DNA of 64,000 bases from Actinospineispora spinosispora DSM 44797 (GCF_000429025.1 NZ_AUBB01000034.1:1-64000); one strand, 5' to 3'. Shown: positions 1 through 6,970, counted from the first letter of the stretch. Notes: generated by a model from the letters alone, not told the origin. Numbers and translations are program-made.

Positions 1-24
1 CCTTGCCCCGCGATCCTGGCCTGC

Positions 25-136
25 TTCTTGGTGTGGCCAGTCGTTGTCAATCCTTTACTTCGACCCTGCTGCATGTGCACCAGGAGGCTGCGTCGAAGCG
101 CGAAGCGGGATTGACAACGACCGGCCGCACCAAGAA
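25..136. repeat. Long imperfect hairpin in intergenic DNA
   Basis: Positions 25-53 and 108-136 are inverted copies over 29 bases with two mismatches. The 54-base loop holds a second short inverted repeat (CTTCGAC near 58-64 against GTCGAAG at 92-98). It lies left of the rhodanese gene, whose 3' end faces it, so it could act as a terminator, or it could be the remains of a miniature element. There is no T-run after either arm. The upstream neighbour is outside the window. Confidence 0.7.
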
Positions 137-165
137 CGATCGATGGCCAGCGGGGAACAAAACCC

Positions 166-714
166 TCAAGAACTGAGCCGAGAAACAGCAACCTCAACAT
201 CGCCAGAGGATGCCCGGTTGTAGGGCAGCTTCCCCAGCAGAGTGCCCATGGCGCACGTATTGCTCACAGCGGAGAACACGAGACCGGCCCCGATGGCTCC
301 GGCGAGAAACCGGGCCCTGGGCCAGATCAAGCTGCCGAGGATCCCGCTCAACACGAGAGACCCGGCGGTGAATCGAACCTGCCGCTCCATCGCCCAGCGG
401 GTACCGGAGGCCGAGGTGGTCGAGCCACCCGAGGCGGTCCACGCGGTCATTCCACCGGTCAGGACGCTTCCGGGAACGTGCTGCTGCGCGGCGGTGGCCC
501 GGCCACCGGACTGGCAGACGAGCACGACCTCCCGAGGCAGCGTCTCGGGGAAGCGAGGTGCGTGTGCGGCCAGTTGGTCGACCGGCACGTTGAGCGCCCC
601 TGGAATGTGACCGGACTCGAATTCACCGGGCGTCCGGACGTCGAGGATGATCACTGAAGGTGACCCGAGCCGCTCACGCAGCGCGGCGACGGAGGTTTCT
701 GGCTGCACGGTCAT
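166..714 (-). CDS. Rhodanese domain fused to DUF2892 membrane domain
   Basis: Predicted sulfurtransferase of 182 residues. The rhodanese fold covers about residues 5-95 and carries the active-site loop CQSGGR, whose Cys forms the persulfide. The C-terminal part (about 110-165) has two hydrophobic segments typical of DUF2892, so the enzyme is probably anchored in the membrane. It diverges from the persulfide dioxygenase gene on the other side of a short region with a perfect palindrome, so both are likely co-regulated by a sulfide- or persulfide-responsive repressor. Function is from family and context; the substrate is not visible in the sequence. Confidence 0.85.
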   Translation of the reverse strand: MTVQPETSVAALRERLGSPSVIILDVRTPGEFESGHIPGALNVPVDQLAAHAPRFPETLPREVVLVCQSGGRATAAQQHVPGSVLTGGMTAWTASGGSTTSASGTRWAMERQVRFTAGSLVLSGILGSLIWPRARFLAGAIGAGLVFSAVSNTCAMGTLLGKLPYNRASSGDVEVAVSRLSS

Positions 715-750
715 GGGACTCGCCTTCGGACGGTCGAGTGGGTACCTTCT

Positions 751-766
751 TAATGTACCTACATTA
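751..766. promoter_or_regulatory. Palindromic operator between the two sulfur genes
   Basis: TAATGTA-CC-TACATTA is a perfect 7+2+7 inverted repeat, AT-rich in a GC-rich genome. It sits 37 bases from the start of the rhodanese gene and 19 bases from the GTG of the dioxygenase gene, just before its Shine-Dalgarno GGGGAGG. This is the size and base content of an ArsR/BigR-type site. No regulator gene lies next to it, so the binding protein is unknown. Confidence 0.6.
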
Positions 767-784
767 CGGGGAGGTCGGTGCGCG

Positions 785-2155
785 GTGATCCTCGAACAAT
801 TCTATTTGAGCTGCCTCTCCCAGGCGTCGTACCTGGTCGCGGACGAGACGACCGGGCGCGCGATCGTCGTCGACCCGCGTCGGGACGTGGAGCCGTATCT
901 CGTCGCGGCGGGCGAGCGCGGGCTGCGGATCGAGCTGGTCGTGCTCACCCATGTGCACGCCGACTTCGTGCCGGGCCACAGTGAGCTGGCGCAGCGCACC
1001 GGCGCCACGATAGCGATGAGCGAGCACGCGCCGGTCGGTTTCGAGTGCCGGAAGCTGAGTGACGGTGAGGTCATCGTCCTCGGTGACGTCACGATCACGG
1101 TGCTCGCCACTCCCGGCCACACTCCTGACTCGATCACGCTCGCGGTGGGTGAGCACGGTGACGAGCCCGCGGCGATCCTCACCGGCGACACGTTGTTCCT
1201 CGGCGACGTCGGCCGGCCGGACCTGCTGGGCTCCGCCGGCCGGACGTCCGAGCAGATGGCCCGTGAGCTGTACCGGTCGCTGCGGGACAAGATTCTGCCG
1301 CTGCCCGACGACGTGCTGGTCTATCCGGGGCACGGTGCGGGCAGCGCGTGCGGAAAGGCATTGTCCAGCGAGACGGTCTCGACGCTGGGTGCGCAGCGCG
1401 CCACGAACTACGCGCTCGCGCCGATGAGCGAGGACGAGTTCGTCGCGGTGGTGACCGACGGTCTCGGTGAGCCGCCCGCGTACTTCGCCGACGAGGTCGC
1501 GCTGAACCGCGCCGGACACCGGCCCTTCGACGCCGCCGCGCCGCTGCCCGAGCTCACCTCCGCCGAGGCCGTTGCCGAGGGTGAAGCAGGCGTGCTGCTG
1601 CTGGATGTGCGCGACGACCAGAGCTTCACCTCGGGACACCTGCGCGGCTCGGTGAACGTCGGGTTGTCCGGCCGGTTCGCCGAGTACGCCGCGGCTGTCC
1701 GTCAGTCGGAGCAGCCGGTTCTGCTCGTCGGGTCGGCCGCCGACGTGCGTGAGGCGCGGCTGCGGCTGGCCAGAGTCGGCATCGACGCGGTGAAGGGTGC
1801 CTGCACCGGGCTGGACGCTCGCCCCGAACTGATCGCGCGGCACAGCAGGCTGACCGCCGCCGAGGCGGCGCGCCGGATCGAGCACGTCGACGGGCTACAG
1901 GTCGTCGACGTGCGCGCGCCCGGCGAGTTCGCGGGAGGTTCGCTGCCCGGAGCCGTCAACCTGCCGCTCATCCGGCTGCGCACGCTGACCGGCGAGCTAG
2001 ACCCGGATCGCCCGGTGCTGGTCAGCTGCGCGGGCGGTTATCGCTCGATCGCGGCGGCGTCGCTGCTGAGTGCGCGGGGTTTCCGCGACGTCTCCGACCT
2101 GCTCGGCGGCTGGGCGGCCTGGCAGTCCCAGAATGCCGTCACAGCGATGGGCTAG
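785..2155 (+). CDS. CstB-like persulfide dioxygenase with two rhodanese domains
   Basis: Predicted 456-residue non-heme iron enzyme that oxidises glutathione- or low-molecular-weight persulfides, coupled to sulfur transfer. The metallo-beta-lactamase domain comes first with THVHAD, TPGHTPD, GDTLFLGDVGRPDL and YPGHG, the ligand pattern of persulfide dioxygenases. The first rhodanese domain (about 255-345) has no Cys at the active loop (LLVGSAADV). The second (about 355-450) keeps VSCAGGYRS. This MBL / dead rhodanese / live rhodanese order matches S. aureus CstB. Start GTG 785 is preceded by GGGGAGG; a longer in-frame reading from 647 would run through the operator and the divergent gene, and is rejected. 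Confidence 0.85.
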   Translation: MILEQFYLSCLSQASYLVADETTGRAIVVDPRRDVEPYLVAAGERGLRIELVVLTHVHADFVPGHSELAQRTGATIAMSEHAPVGFECRKLSDGEVIVLGDVTITVLATPGHTPDSITLAVGEHGDEPAAILTGDTLFLGDVGRPDLLGSAGRTSEQMARELYRSLRDKILPLPDDVLVYPGHGAGSACGKALSSETVSTLGAQRATNYALAPMSEDEFVAVVTDGLGEPPAYFADEVALNRAGHRPFDAAAPLPELTSAEAVAEGEAGVLLLDVRDDQSFTSGHLRGSVNVGLSGRFAEYAAAVRQSEQPVLLVGSAADVREARLRLARVGIDAVKGACTGLDARPELIARHSRLTAAEAARRIEHVDGLQVVDVRAPGEFAGGSLPGAVNLPLIRLRTLTGELDPDRPVLVSCAGGYRSIAAASLLSARGFRDVSDLLGGWAAWQSQNAVTAMG

Positions 2156-2409
2156 GTCGTGGTGAGGCGGTTGACCGCGCCTCGGAAACGCTGTTGCGCA
2201 CCCTGCTTCGTGGTGCCGTAGATCGCGCCGATCTGGGTCCAGGTCCCACCGTGGCGGCGGACGTCGGCGACCGTGCCGATCTCCAGCTCGTCCGCTGCCT
2301 CGCGCAGTGCTCTGGCCGCGGTGAGTGCACTGAGTTCGTCGGGCGCGGATTCCAGAGCGTCCAGGGCATCCCGCACGTGCTTGGTCGAGGAGCCCTTTTT
2401 CGCCGCCAT
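2152..2409 (-). CDS. Small HTH DNA-binding protein
   Basis: 85 residues. The second half (about 55-80) reads WTQIGAIYGTTKQGAQQRF, the turn-containing helix-turn-helix seen in many small actinobacterial proteins, so DNA binding is likely. The N-terminal half is helical with no recognised domain. The gene converges on, and overlaps by 4 bases, the end of the dioxygenase gene. It diverges from the poly-lysine peptide gene across an array of four identical-format inverted repeats starting 3 bases from its own start codon. That places it as the most probable ligand of the array and probably autoregulated. No paralogue name is claimed. Confidence 0.75.
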   Translation of the reverse strand: MAAKKGSSTKHVRDALDALESAPDELSALTAARALREAADELEIGTVADVRRHGGTWTQIGAIYGTTKQGAQQRFRGAVNRLTTT

Positions 2410-2411
2410 GG

Positions 2412-2499
2412 GTCAAGGTTAGCTTGACCACTCTGGGGTCAATGAAGGGTTGACTTTGGTCAATGCTACGTTGACTGTGGAAGTCAACGTCCGGTTGAC
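2412..2499. promoter_or_regulatory. Array of four GTCAA-N7-TTGAC operators
   Basis: Four inverted repeats of the same format, GTCAA then exactly seven bases then TTGAC, begin at 2412, 2438, 2459 and 2483 (centre spacings 26, 21 and 24 bases). The first is extended to GGTCAAG-N5-CTTGACC. They fill the whole divergent region between the HTH gene and the 16-codon gene. Constant internal spacing in all four with variable linkers is what a dimeric regulator binding cooperatively would leave. TTGAC also resembles a -35 element, so one or more arms may double as promoter parts. Confidence 0.85.
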
Positions 2500-2526
2500 C
2501 TCACGGTGTAACGGGAGGAGGACGAC

Positions 2527-2577
2527 ATGGCGAAGAAGAAGGACAAGAAGAGCAAGAAGGGCAAGAAGAAGAAGTGA
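2527..2577 (+). CDS. 16-residue poly-lysine peptide
   Basis: Reads MAKKKDKKSKKGKKKK and stop: 11 of 16 residues are Lys. It is preceded at 5 bases by a very strong Shine-Dalgarno, GGGAGGAGG (2513-2521), which argues for real translation. A small hairpin (about 2585-2600, AACCCC/GGGGGT) follows, then a second strong ribosome site and the 96-residue gene, probably the same transcript. Its length and charge suggest a nucleic-acid- or membrane-binding peptide, or a translated leader whose Lys codons matter. No named family is recognised. All Lys codons are AAG, in keeping with genome composition. Confidence 0.6.
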   Translation: MAKKKDKKSKKGKKKK

Positions 2578-2668
2578 GCCGGTAACCCCGCTGGGGGTCG
2601 AGCCGGCCGAGCGATCAGCAGAGTGCAGGCTCGGCCCCCCGGGGCCAGCAGTACAGGAGGTCACAACC

Positions 2669-2959
2669 ATGTCTGTTGAACTGACACTGGAATCGGACCT
2701 GAAGAACGCCGTCGCCGCGGTCAGTACCGCGCTCACCGCGCTGCGCCACGATCCGCGCTCGACCGCCGTCCGGCACGCGCTGGATCGCGCGACCGACGCG
2801 GTCTCCGCCCTCGAACCGGACCTGACCGCCGAGGTGCTGAAGCGCCTGGTGGCCAGCATCGCCGACTGTCACCGCGAGGGCGTCACCCACTCCCGCCGCC
2901 TGGCGGTCTGCCACCGAAGCACCCGAGTGGCCCTCCGCCTCGACCCCCGCTGGGCCTGA
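2669..2959 (+). CDS. Small helical protein of unknown function
   Basis: 96 residues starting at ATG 2669, which has AGGAGG 8 bases upstream; the frame is open further left but has no better start. The sequence is alpha-helical and Leu/Ala-rich up to about residue 70, then basic and His/Cys-containing (CHREGVTHSRRLAVCHRS), with no membrane segment. It follows the poly-lysine peptide gene and probably shares its promoter and operator array. I do not recognise the family. The C-terminal Cys/His residues might bind metal, but the spacing fits no known zinc motif. Confidence 0.7.
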   Translation: MSVELTLESDLKNAVAAVSTALTALRHDPRSTAVRHALDRATDAVSALEPDLTAEVLKRLVASIADCHREGVTHSRRLAVCHRSTRVALRLDPRWA

Positions 2960-2966
2960 CCCCTCC

Positions 2967-3062
2967 CCGCGAGTCGGGGTCCTCAGCACACCGAGTCGGG
3001 GATTTCAGCACACCCGGTGTGCTGAAACGCCCAACTCGATGTGCCAGGACGCCCGACTCGCC
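2967..3062. repeat. Nested palindrome, CGAGTCGGG family
   Basis: Between two convergent genes. The inner palindrome 3003-3027 is a perfect 12+1+12 repeat around CACACC-C-GGTGTG. The outer arms CGAGTCGGG (2970-2978) and CCCGACTCG (3052-3060) pair around it, with further partial pairing between. CGAGTCGGGG is present twice in the left half. A related compound palindrome lies at 5480-5570. It probably ends transcription in both directions, without a T-run. Confidence 0.75.
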
Positions 3063-3064
3063 GG

Positions 3065-3583
3065 TCAGGGGCGAGTGCGGCCCCAGGGCTTGAAGACCGA
3101 CAGGACGAACGCGGCCAGCAGCGCCAGCGTCGAGACGATCGGCGGTGCGAACAGCTCGCTCGTCACCGCGACGAGCGGGGCGCCCTCGGCGATCAGCCGG
3201 CCGGTGTCCGCCGCGCCCAGCATCGTGGGCCGCAGCGCGAAGGCGACCAGCAGCACCAGCACGATGTTGAGCACCAGCTTGACCAGCACCCACCAGTAGC
3301 GCACCAGCCCGTACTTCGTGACCATGCCCAGCGCGACCCCGCTGGCCAGACACAGCGCGCCGCTGATGAGCAGCGGCCAGACCGCGAACAGCTCCAGTGC
3401 CCGGTAGCTCACCGCGACCGTCGACACGTCGTCGCTGAGCAGGATCGTCCCGACCAGAACGCCGAGCACGACGTCGATCCCGAGCCAGGCGCCCGCCGAC
3501 ACGATGTGCAGCAGCAGGAACGCCTTACGCCGGGTGCCCCGCCGAGCCGGAGCGGTGTGCGTCCTACTCATCAGTTCGGTCAT
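3065..3583 (-). CDS. DUF2269-like integral membrane protein
   Basis: 172 residues with four to five hydrophobic segments, opening with KAFLLLHIVSAGAWLGIDVVLGVLVG, the His/Trp-containing first helix typical of DUF2269 and related small membrane proteins. The role is unknown. I chose ATG 3583 because the helical core begins soon after it; ATG 3571 is almost as good, and an upstream reading to 3682 would invade the divergent promoter region. It stands alone, convergent with the unknown 96-residue gene and divergent from the alkyltransferase gene. Confidence 0.7.
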   Translation of the reverse strand: MTELMSRTHTAPARRGTRRKAFLLLHIVSAGAWLGIDVVLGVLVGTILLSDDVSTVAVSYRALELFAVWPLLISGALCLASGVALGMVTKYGLVRYWWVLVKLVLNIVLVLLVAFALRPTMLGAADTGRLIAEGAPLVAVTSELFAPPIVSTLALLAAFVLSVFKPWGRTRP

Positions 3584-3764
3584 GCGTCTCAGCATCGGCG
3601 TCGCGGGCCCGCCCGTCGTCCGTCCCGGGACGACACTCCACCTACCGCGGGGGGAGTAGGAACTGTCGGTGCTCGCCAGCACAATGGACGCATGACCAGG
3701 AGGGTGCTGAACAGCTCGGGCCTACCGCGCGACGCCCAGGCGGCGCCCTCGCCGCGTTGTCGGT

Positions 3765-3795
3765 TCGGGCCGATCCAACAACGGGATCGGCCCGA
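3765..3795. terminator. Stable hairpin upstream of the alkyltransferase gene
   Basis: TCGGGCCGATCC and GGATCGGCCCGA form a perfect 12-bp stem with loop AACAACG. The loop resembles AACAGC in the clear terminator at 22747-22787. It lies in the 303-base stretch between the divergent membrane-protein and alkyltransferase genes, about 90 bases before the chosen GTG. It may be a leader terminator or attenuator. The remaining bases of this stretch show only CACAAT six bases before ATG 3692, a possible leaderless start in frame with the downstream gene. Confidence 0.55.
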
Positions 3796-3886
3796 GCCTC
3801 CGTCTTGCGATGACGTCACCTGGCCGCCGCGCGCCACGGCCGGAGCTGCTCACCACCCTCCTGGCGAGGAGTGGCTCGCGTGGACC

Positions 3887-4423
3887 GTGGTCGCGGCGCC
3901 GGTGCCGCTGCGCGCGCTCACCGTGGGAGTCACCGAGGCCGGCGTCGTGCTGGTCTGTTTCGGGGCCGGTACCGGCGCGGTTCGCGCACAGCTGGCCGAG
4001 GCGGGGCGCCGGCTGGACGTGGCACCGGTCGAGGATGCCGAGCGTGCCGGGCCGATCGCGGCCGAGCTGGCCGACTACCTCGCCGGGCGTACGAAGACCT
4101 TCGACGCGCCGATCGACTGGCGGCTTACCCACGGCGATCAGCAGGTGGTGCTCCGGACGCTGTACGACGAGGTCGGCTACGGCGACACGATCACCTACGG
4201 CGAGCTGGCGGTCCGCAGTGGCGCATACGCGACCGAGCGGGGCGCGGGCCAGGCAGCGCGGCGGGTCGGCGCGATCATGGGATCGAACCCGGTTCCGGTT
4301 ATCGTGCCGTGCCACCGGGTACTCGCAGCGAACGGCCTGGGTGGTTTCGGCGGCGGGTTGGAGAGCAAGCGATGGTTGCTCGACCTGGAAGGCGCTCTAC
4401 CACCGATGCTGGACCTGTGGTGA
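3887..4423 (+). CDS. ogt: Methylated-DNA-protein-cysteine methyltransferase
   Basis: Removes alkyl groups from O6-alkylguanine by irreversible transfer to its own Cys. The C-terminal domain carries the hallmark VPCHRV with the acceptor Cys, preceded by the helix-turn-helix region (YGELAVRSG, RRVGAIMGSNP) that flips the base. With GTG 3887 the protein is 178 residues, the usual size, and GAGGAG lies about 15 bases upstream, rather far. ATG 3692 is in frame and would add a 65-residue Pro/Arg-rich extension containing the 3765-3795 hairpin. I think that extension is not coding, but cannot exclude it. Confidence 0.85.
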   Translation: MVAAPVPLRALTVGVTEAGVVLVCFGAGTGAVRAQLAEAGRRLDVAPVEDAERAGPIAAELADYLAGRTKTFDAPIDWRLTHGDQQVVLRTLYDEVGYGDTITYGELAVRSGAYATERGAGQAARRVGAIMGSNPVPVIVPCHRVLAANGLGGFGGGLESKRWLLDLEGALPPMLDLW

Positions 4424-4439
4424 GTCCCGCCGCATCTCG

Positions 4440-4487
4440 TTGTTCCCGGACTACTAGCACAATATACTGGTAGTTAGGTAATCCTAA
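4440..4487 (+). promoter_or_regulatory. Promoter with two palindromes before the desaturase
   Basis: TTGTTC (4440-4445) and TATACT (4463-4468) are spaced by 17 bases, a standard vegetative promoter. ACTACTAG (4450-4457) and CTGGTAGT (4467-4474) form an inverted repeat across the spacer and -10. A second palindrome TTAGG-TAAT-CCTAA (4474-4487) covers the likely transcription start. The first looks like a repressor site for unsaturated-lipid control. The second resembles half of an IdeR/DtxR box, which would suit a di-iron enzyme, but it is shorter than the 19-bp consensus. Confidence 0.6.
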
Positions 4488-4522
4488 GTCCCCGATCGCT
4501 CTCACAGCGCAGAAGGAATCCT

Positions 4523-5470
4523 ATGACCGCAGGACCCGACGCCCCCGCGAAGACAGCGCGCCCCGAGCTCGAACCTGAGCCCAAGAGCAAGGTTGAGCAG
4601 GTACTGCTGCCGGTGTTCGTGGTCCTGCCCTTCCTCGCGGTGCTCGCCGCTGTCCCACTCGCATGGGGCGCAGGCTGGCTCGGCTGGAGCGACGTGATCA
4701 TCTTCACGGTGTTCTACCTGATCAGCGGGTTCGGCGTGACGATCGGCTTCCACCGCTACTTCACCCACGGTTCGTTCAAGGCCAAGCGCCCGCTGCGGAT
4801 CGCGCTGGCACTGGCCGGCAGCATCTCGCTGGAGATGAGCGTGACCGACTGGGTGGCCACCCACCGTCGGCACCACAAGTTCTCCGATCTCGAGGGCGAC
4901 CCGCACTCGCCGTGGCGCTACGGCACCGACTGGAAGGCGCTGACCAAGGGCCTGTTCTTCGCTCACGTCGGCTGGCTGTTCACCGATGAGCGCACCAACC
5001 GCGCGAAGTACGCCCCGGACCTGGTGGCCGACAAGGACATCGAGCGCATCCACAAGTTCTTCCCGCTGCTCGTCGCCGGTTCGATGATCGTGCCGGCGCT
5101 GCTCGGCGGCCTGTTCACGCTGTCCTGGTTCGGCATGCTGACCGGGTTCTTCTGGGGCTTCCTGGTCCGCGTCTCGCTGCTGCACCACGTCACCTGGTCG
5201 ATCAACTCGGTGTGCCACGTGTTCGGCAACGAGGACTTCAGCACCCGGGACAAGTCCCGCAACGTGTGGTGGCTGGCCATTCCGTCGTTCGGCGAGTCCT
5301 GGCACAACCTGCACCACGCCGACCCGACCTGCGCCCGCCACGGCGTGCTCAAGGGCCAGCTCGACTCGAGCGCCCGGGTCATCCGCTGGTTCGAGCAGCT
5401 CGGCTGGGCGAGCAACGTGCGCTGGCCGAACGAGGAGCGCCTCGCCGCCAAGCGCATCAACACCGCCTGA
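4523..5470 (+). CDS. Acyl-CoA delta-9 desaturase, membrane di-iron type
   Basis: 315 residues. It inserts a cis double bond into saturated acyl chains at the membrane using a di-iron centre. The three His boxes are all present: HRYFTH (about residue 77), HRRHH (about 115) and HNLHH (about 262), between four hydrophobic segments, as in stearoyl-CoA desaturase and mycobacterial DesA3. Start ATG 4523 has AGAAGGA upstream. The 25-residue Pro/Glu-rich N-terminus is probably cytosolic. No electron-transfer partner gene is adjacent. The promoter has two palindromes, suggesting control by lipid state and possibly iron. Confidence 0.9.
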   Translation: MTAGPDAPAKTARPELEPEPKSKVEQVLLPVFVVLPFLAVLAAVPLAWGAGWLGWSDVIIFTVFYLISGFGVTIGFHRYFTHGSFKAKRPLRIALALAGSISLEMSVTDWVATHRRHHKFSDLEGDPHSPWRYGTDWKALTKGLFFAHVGWLFTDERTNRAKYAPDLVADKDIERIHKFFPLLVAGSMIVPALLGGLFTLSWFGMLTGFFWGFLVRVSLLHHVTWSINSVCHVFGNEDFSTRDKSRNVWWLAIPSFGESWHNLHHADPTCARHGVLKGQLDSSARVIRWFEQLGWASNVRWPNEERLAAKRINTA

Positions 5471-5479
5471 CGGATTCCC

Positions 5480-5570
5480 CGACTCACCCTGACAATCCCC
5501 GACTCGCGCGAACCATGCGCGAGTCGGGGATTTTGTCTGCGCGAGTCGGGAGATTTGTCAGGGTGAGTCG
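5480..5570. repeat. Compound palindrome, CGAGTCGGG family
   Basis: Outer arms CGACTCACCCTGACA (from 5480) and TGTCAGGGTGAGTCG (to 5570) enclose an inner hairpin ATCCCCGACTCGCGCG / CGCGAGTCGGGGAT (5495-5531). A further GCGAGTCGGG copy lies at 5541-5550. It separates convergent genes and overlaps the last codons and stop of the MFS gene. It belongs with 2967-3062. Confidence 0.75.
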
Positions 5571-6775
5571 CGGGATTTGTCCGGCTTCGACGTGCGTGGG
5601 CGCAGGGCGACGGCGGTGAGGACCGTGGCCGCGAGACCGCCGGCACCGGCCAGGAGGAACGTGGTCCGTGCCGAGGTGGCGTCCAGCAGCAGCGCACCGC
5701 CGACGTAGGACAGGCCCGCCGCCACACCGATCGCGCCGCCCCAGACGCCGAACACCCTGCCCTGCAGCTCGGCGGGCACCTCGCGTTGCAGCAGGGTCGT
5801 GGCGCCGACGTCCATCGCGGCGATGCCCAGCCCGCGCACCGCCTGCAGCCCGAACGCCACGGCGACCGCCCAGCTCAACCCGGTCAGCAGGTTGCCGGCG
5901 CTGCTCACCGCCCAGCCGGTCAGCATCAGACCCGCCATCGACGTGACCAGCGCCGTGCGCCTGCCGAGCAGCCAGTAGCCGAGCAGCAACCCGATGCCGA
6001 CCGCGCTGAGCAGCACCGCGACCGCGGAGTCGCCGCCGTGCAGCTCCTGCCGGTTCAGGAACACCAACGCGACGTCGTCGATGCCGTTGCAGGCGATCAC
6101 CACGAACGAGCCCAGCACCACGGCGCGGGCGACCTTCGCGCGCAGCAGGTAGACCAGCCCGTCGCGGGTGGCCCGGCCGAGGCCGACGGGGTCTCCGGTG
6201 GTGCTGTCGGCCGGCAGCGGGGGTAGCCGTAGCAGCAACAGCGCCGAGACCGCGAACGTCGCCGCGTCCACCAGCAGCACGCCGCGCACCCCGAGCAGTG
6301 GCAGCCCGATTGCGGCGAGCAGTGGGCCGATCGCCTCGGCGCCGTTCGTTCCGAGCCCGAGGGTCGCGTTGGCGCTCGGTAGTGAGCCCGGTGCGACCAG
6401 CCTGCCGACGGCAGTGCGGGACGCGGGCGCGAACACCTGTGCGGCCAACGCCCTCGCAGCGACCAGGGCGAACAGGATCGGGAGGGTGGGTAGCCAGAGC
6501 GCCAGGACGATCGTCAGCAGCACCTGGGCGAGCTCGCAGCTGATCATGATCCGGCGTAGGTCGAACCTGTCGGCCAGCGCGCCGGCGAGTGGACCGAAGA
6601 GGGCCGGTAGGACGTCGCCGACCAGGAGCAGCATCGCCACGGCGAGGGCCTGGCCGGTGTGGTCGGCGACGTGGAGCAGCAGCGCCACCAGGCTGAGGGT
6701 GTCGCCGAGGAAGGAGATCGTCCTCGCGGCGCACAGGGCGCGGAAGGTGCGGTCTGTGCGGAGCAGGTCGAGCAT
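5558..6775 (-). CDS. MFS transporter, drug-exporter type
   Basis: 405 residues with about 12 hydrophobic segments. The loop after helix 2 reads GPLAGALADRFDLRR, the A-motif region of exporters such as macrolide-efflux MefA-like and enterobactin-exporter EntS-like proteins. Substrate unknown. The last few codons lie in the compound palindrome, so the C-terminal tail (SKPDKSRDSP) is shaped by that element. CATGCT stands 6 bases before the ATG, a possible leaderless promoter. It is downstream of the response-regulator gene but separated from it by a 120-bp compound palindrome. Confidence 0.8.
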   Translation of the reverse strand: MLDLLRTDRTFRALCAARTISFLGDTLSLVALLLHVADHTGQALAVAMLLLVGDVLPALFGPLAGALADRFDLRRIMISCELAQVLLTIVLALWLPTLPILFALVAARALAAQVFAPASRTAVGRLVAPGSLPSANATLGLGTNGAEAIGPLLAAIGLPLLGVRGVLLVDAATFAVSALLLLRLPPLPADSTTGDPVGLGRATRDGLVYLLRAKVARAVVLGSFVVIACNGIDDVALVFLNRQELHGGDSAVAVLLSAVGIGLLLGYWLLGRRTALVTSMAGLMLTGWAVSSAGNLLTGLSWAVAVAFGLQAVRGLGIAAMDVGATTLLQREVPAELQGRVFGVWGGAIGVAAGLSYVGGALLLDATSARTTFLLAGAGGLAATVLTAVALRPRTSKPDKSRDSP

Positions 6776-6841
6776 GGGGGGAGCATGGCGGATCAGGTGG
6801 GTCCGGGGCTCCTCGGTTTTGCTGTGGTTGCGTCTACGGCT

Positions 6842-6960
6842 CGTGAGTGGCGAGTGGTCCTATAGCAACCCTCAGCACTCACGACGAAAAGCGTGTCGTG
6901 AGTGCTGAGGGTTGCTACGCCTTCGGCGCCCCTTCGGGGTAGGACCACTCGCCACTCACG
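6842..6960. repeat. Compound GTGAGT palindrome (hairpin within hairpin)
   Basis: Outer arms 6842-6862 and 6940-6960 are a perfect inverted repeat (GTGAGTGGCGAGTGGTCCTA and complement), identical to the uninterrupted palindrome at 60294-60339. Between them, 6863-6917 is a second inverted repeat opening TAGCAACCCTCAGCACTCAC, in inverted polarity, followed by small TTCG hairpins (6918-6939). The split falls exactly at the central CTA/TAG. It lies between two minus-strand genes, after the regulator gene. Confidence 0.9.
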
Positions 6961-6970
6961 GGGCGGGGAG

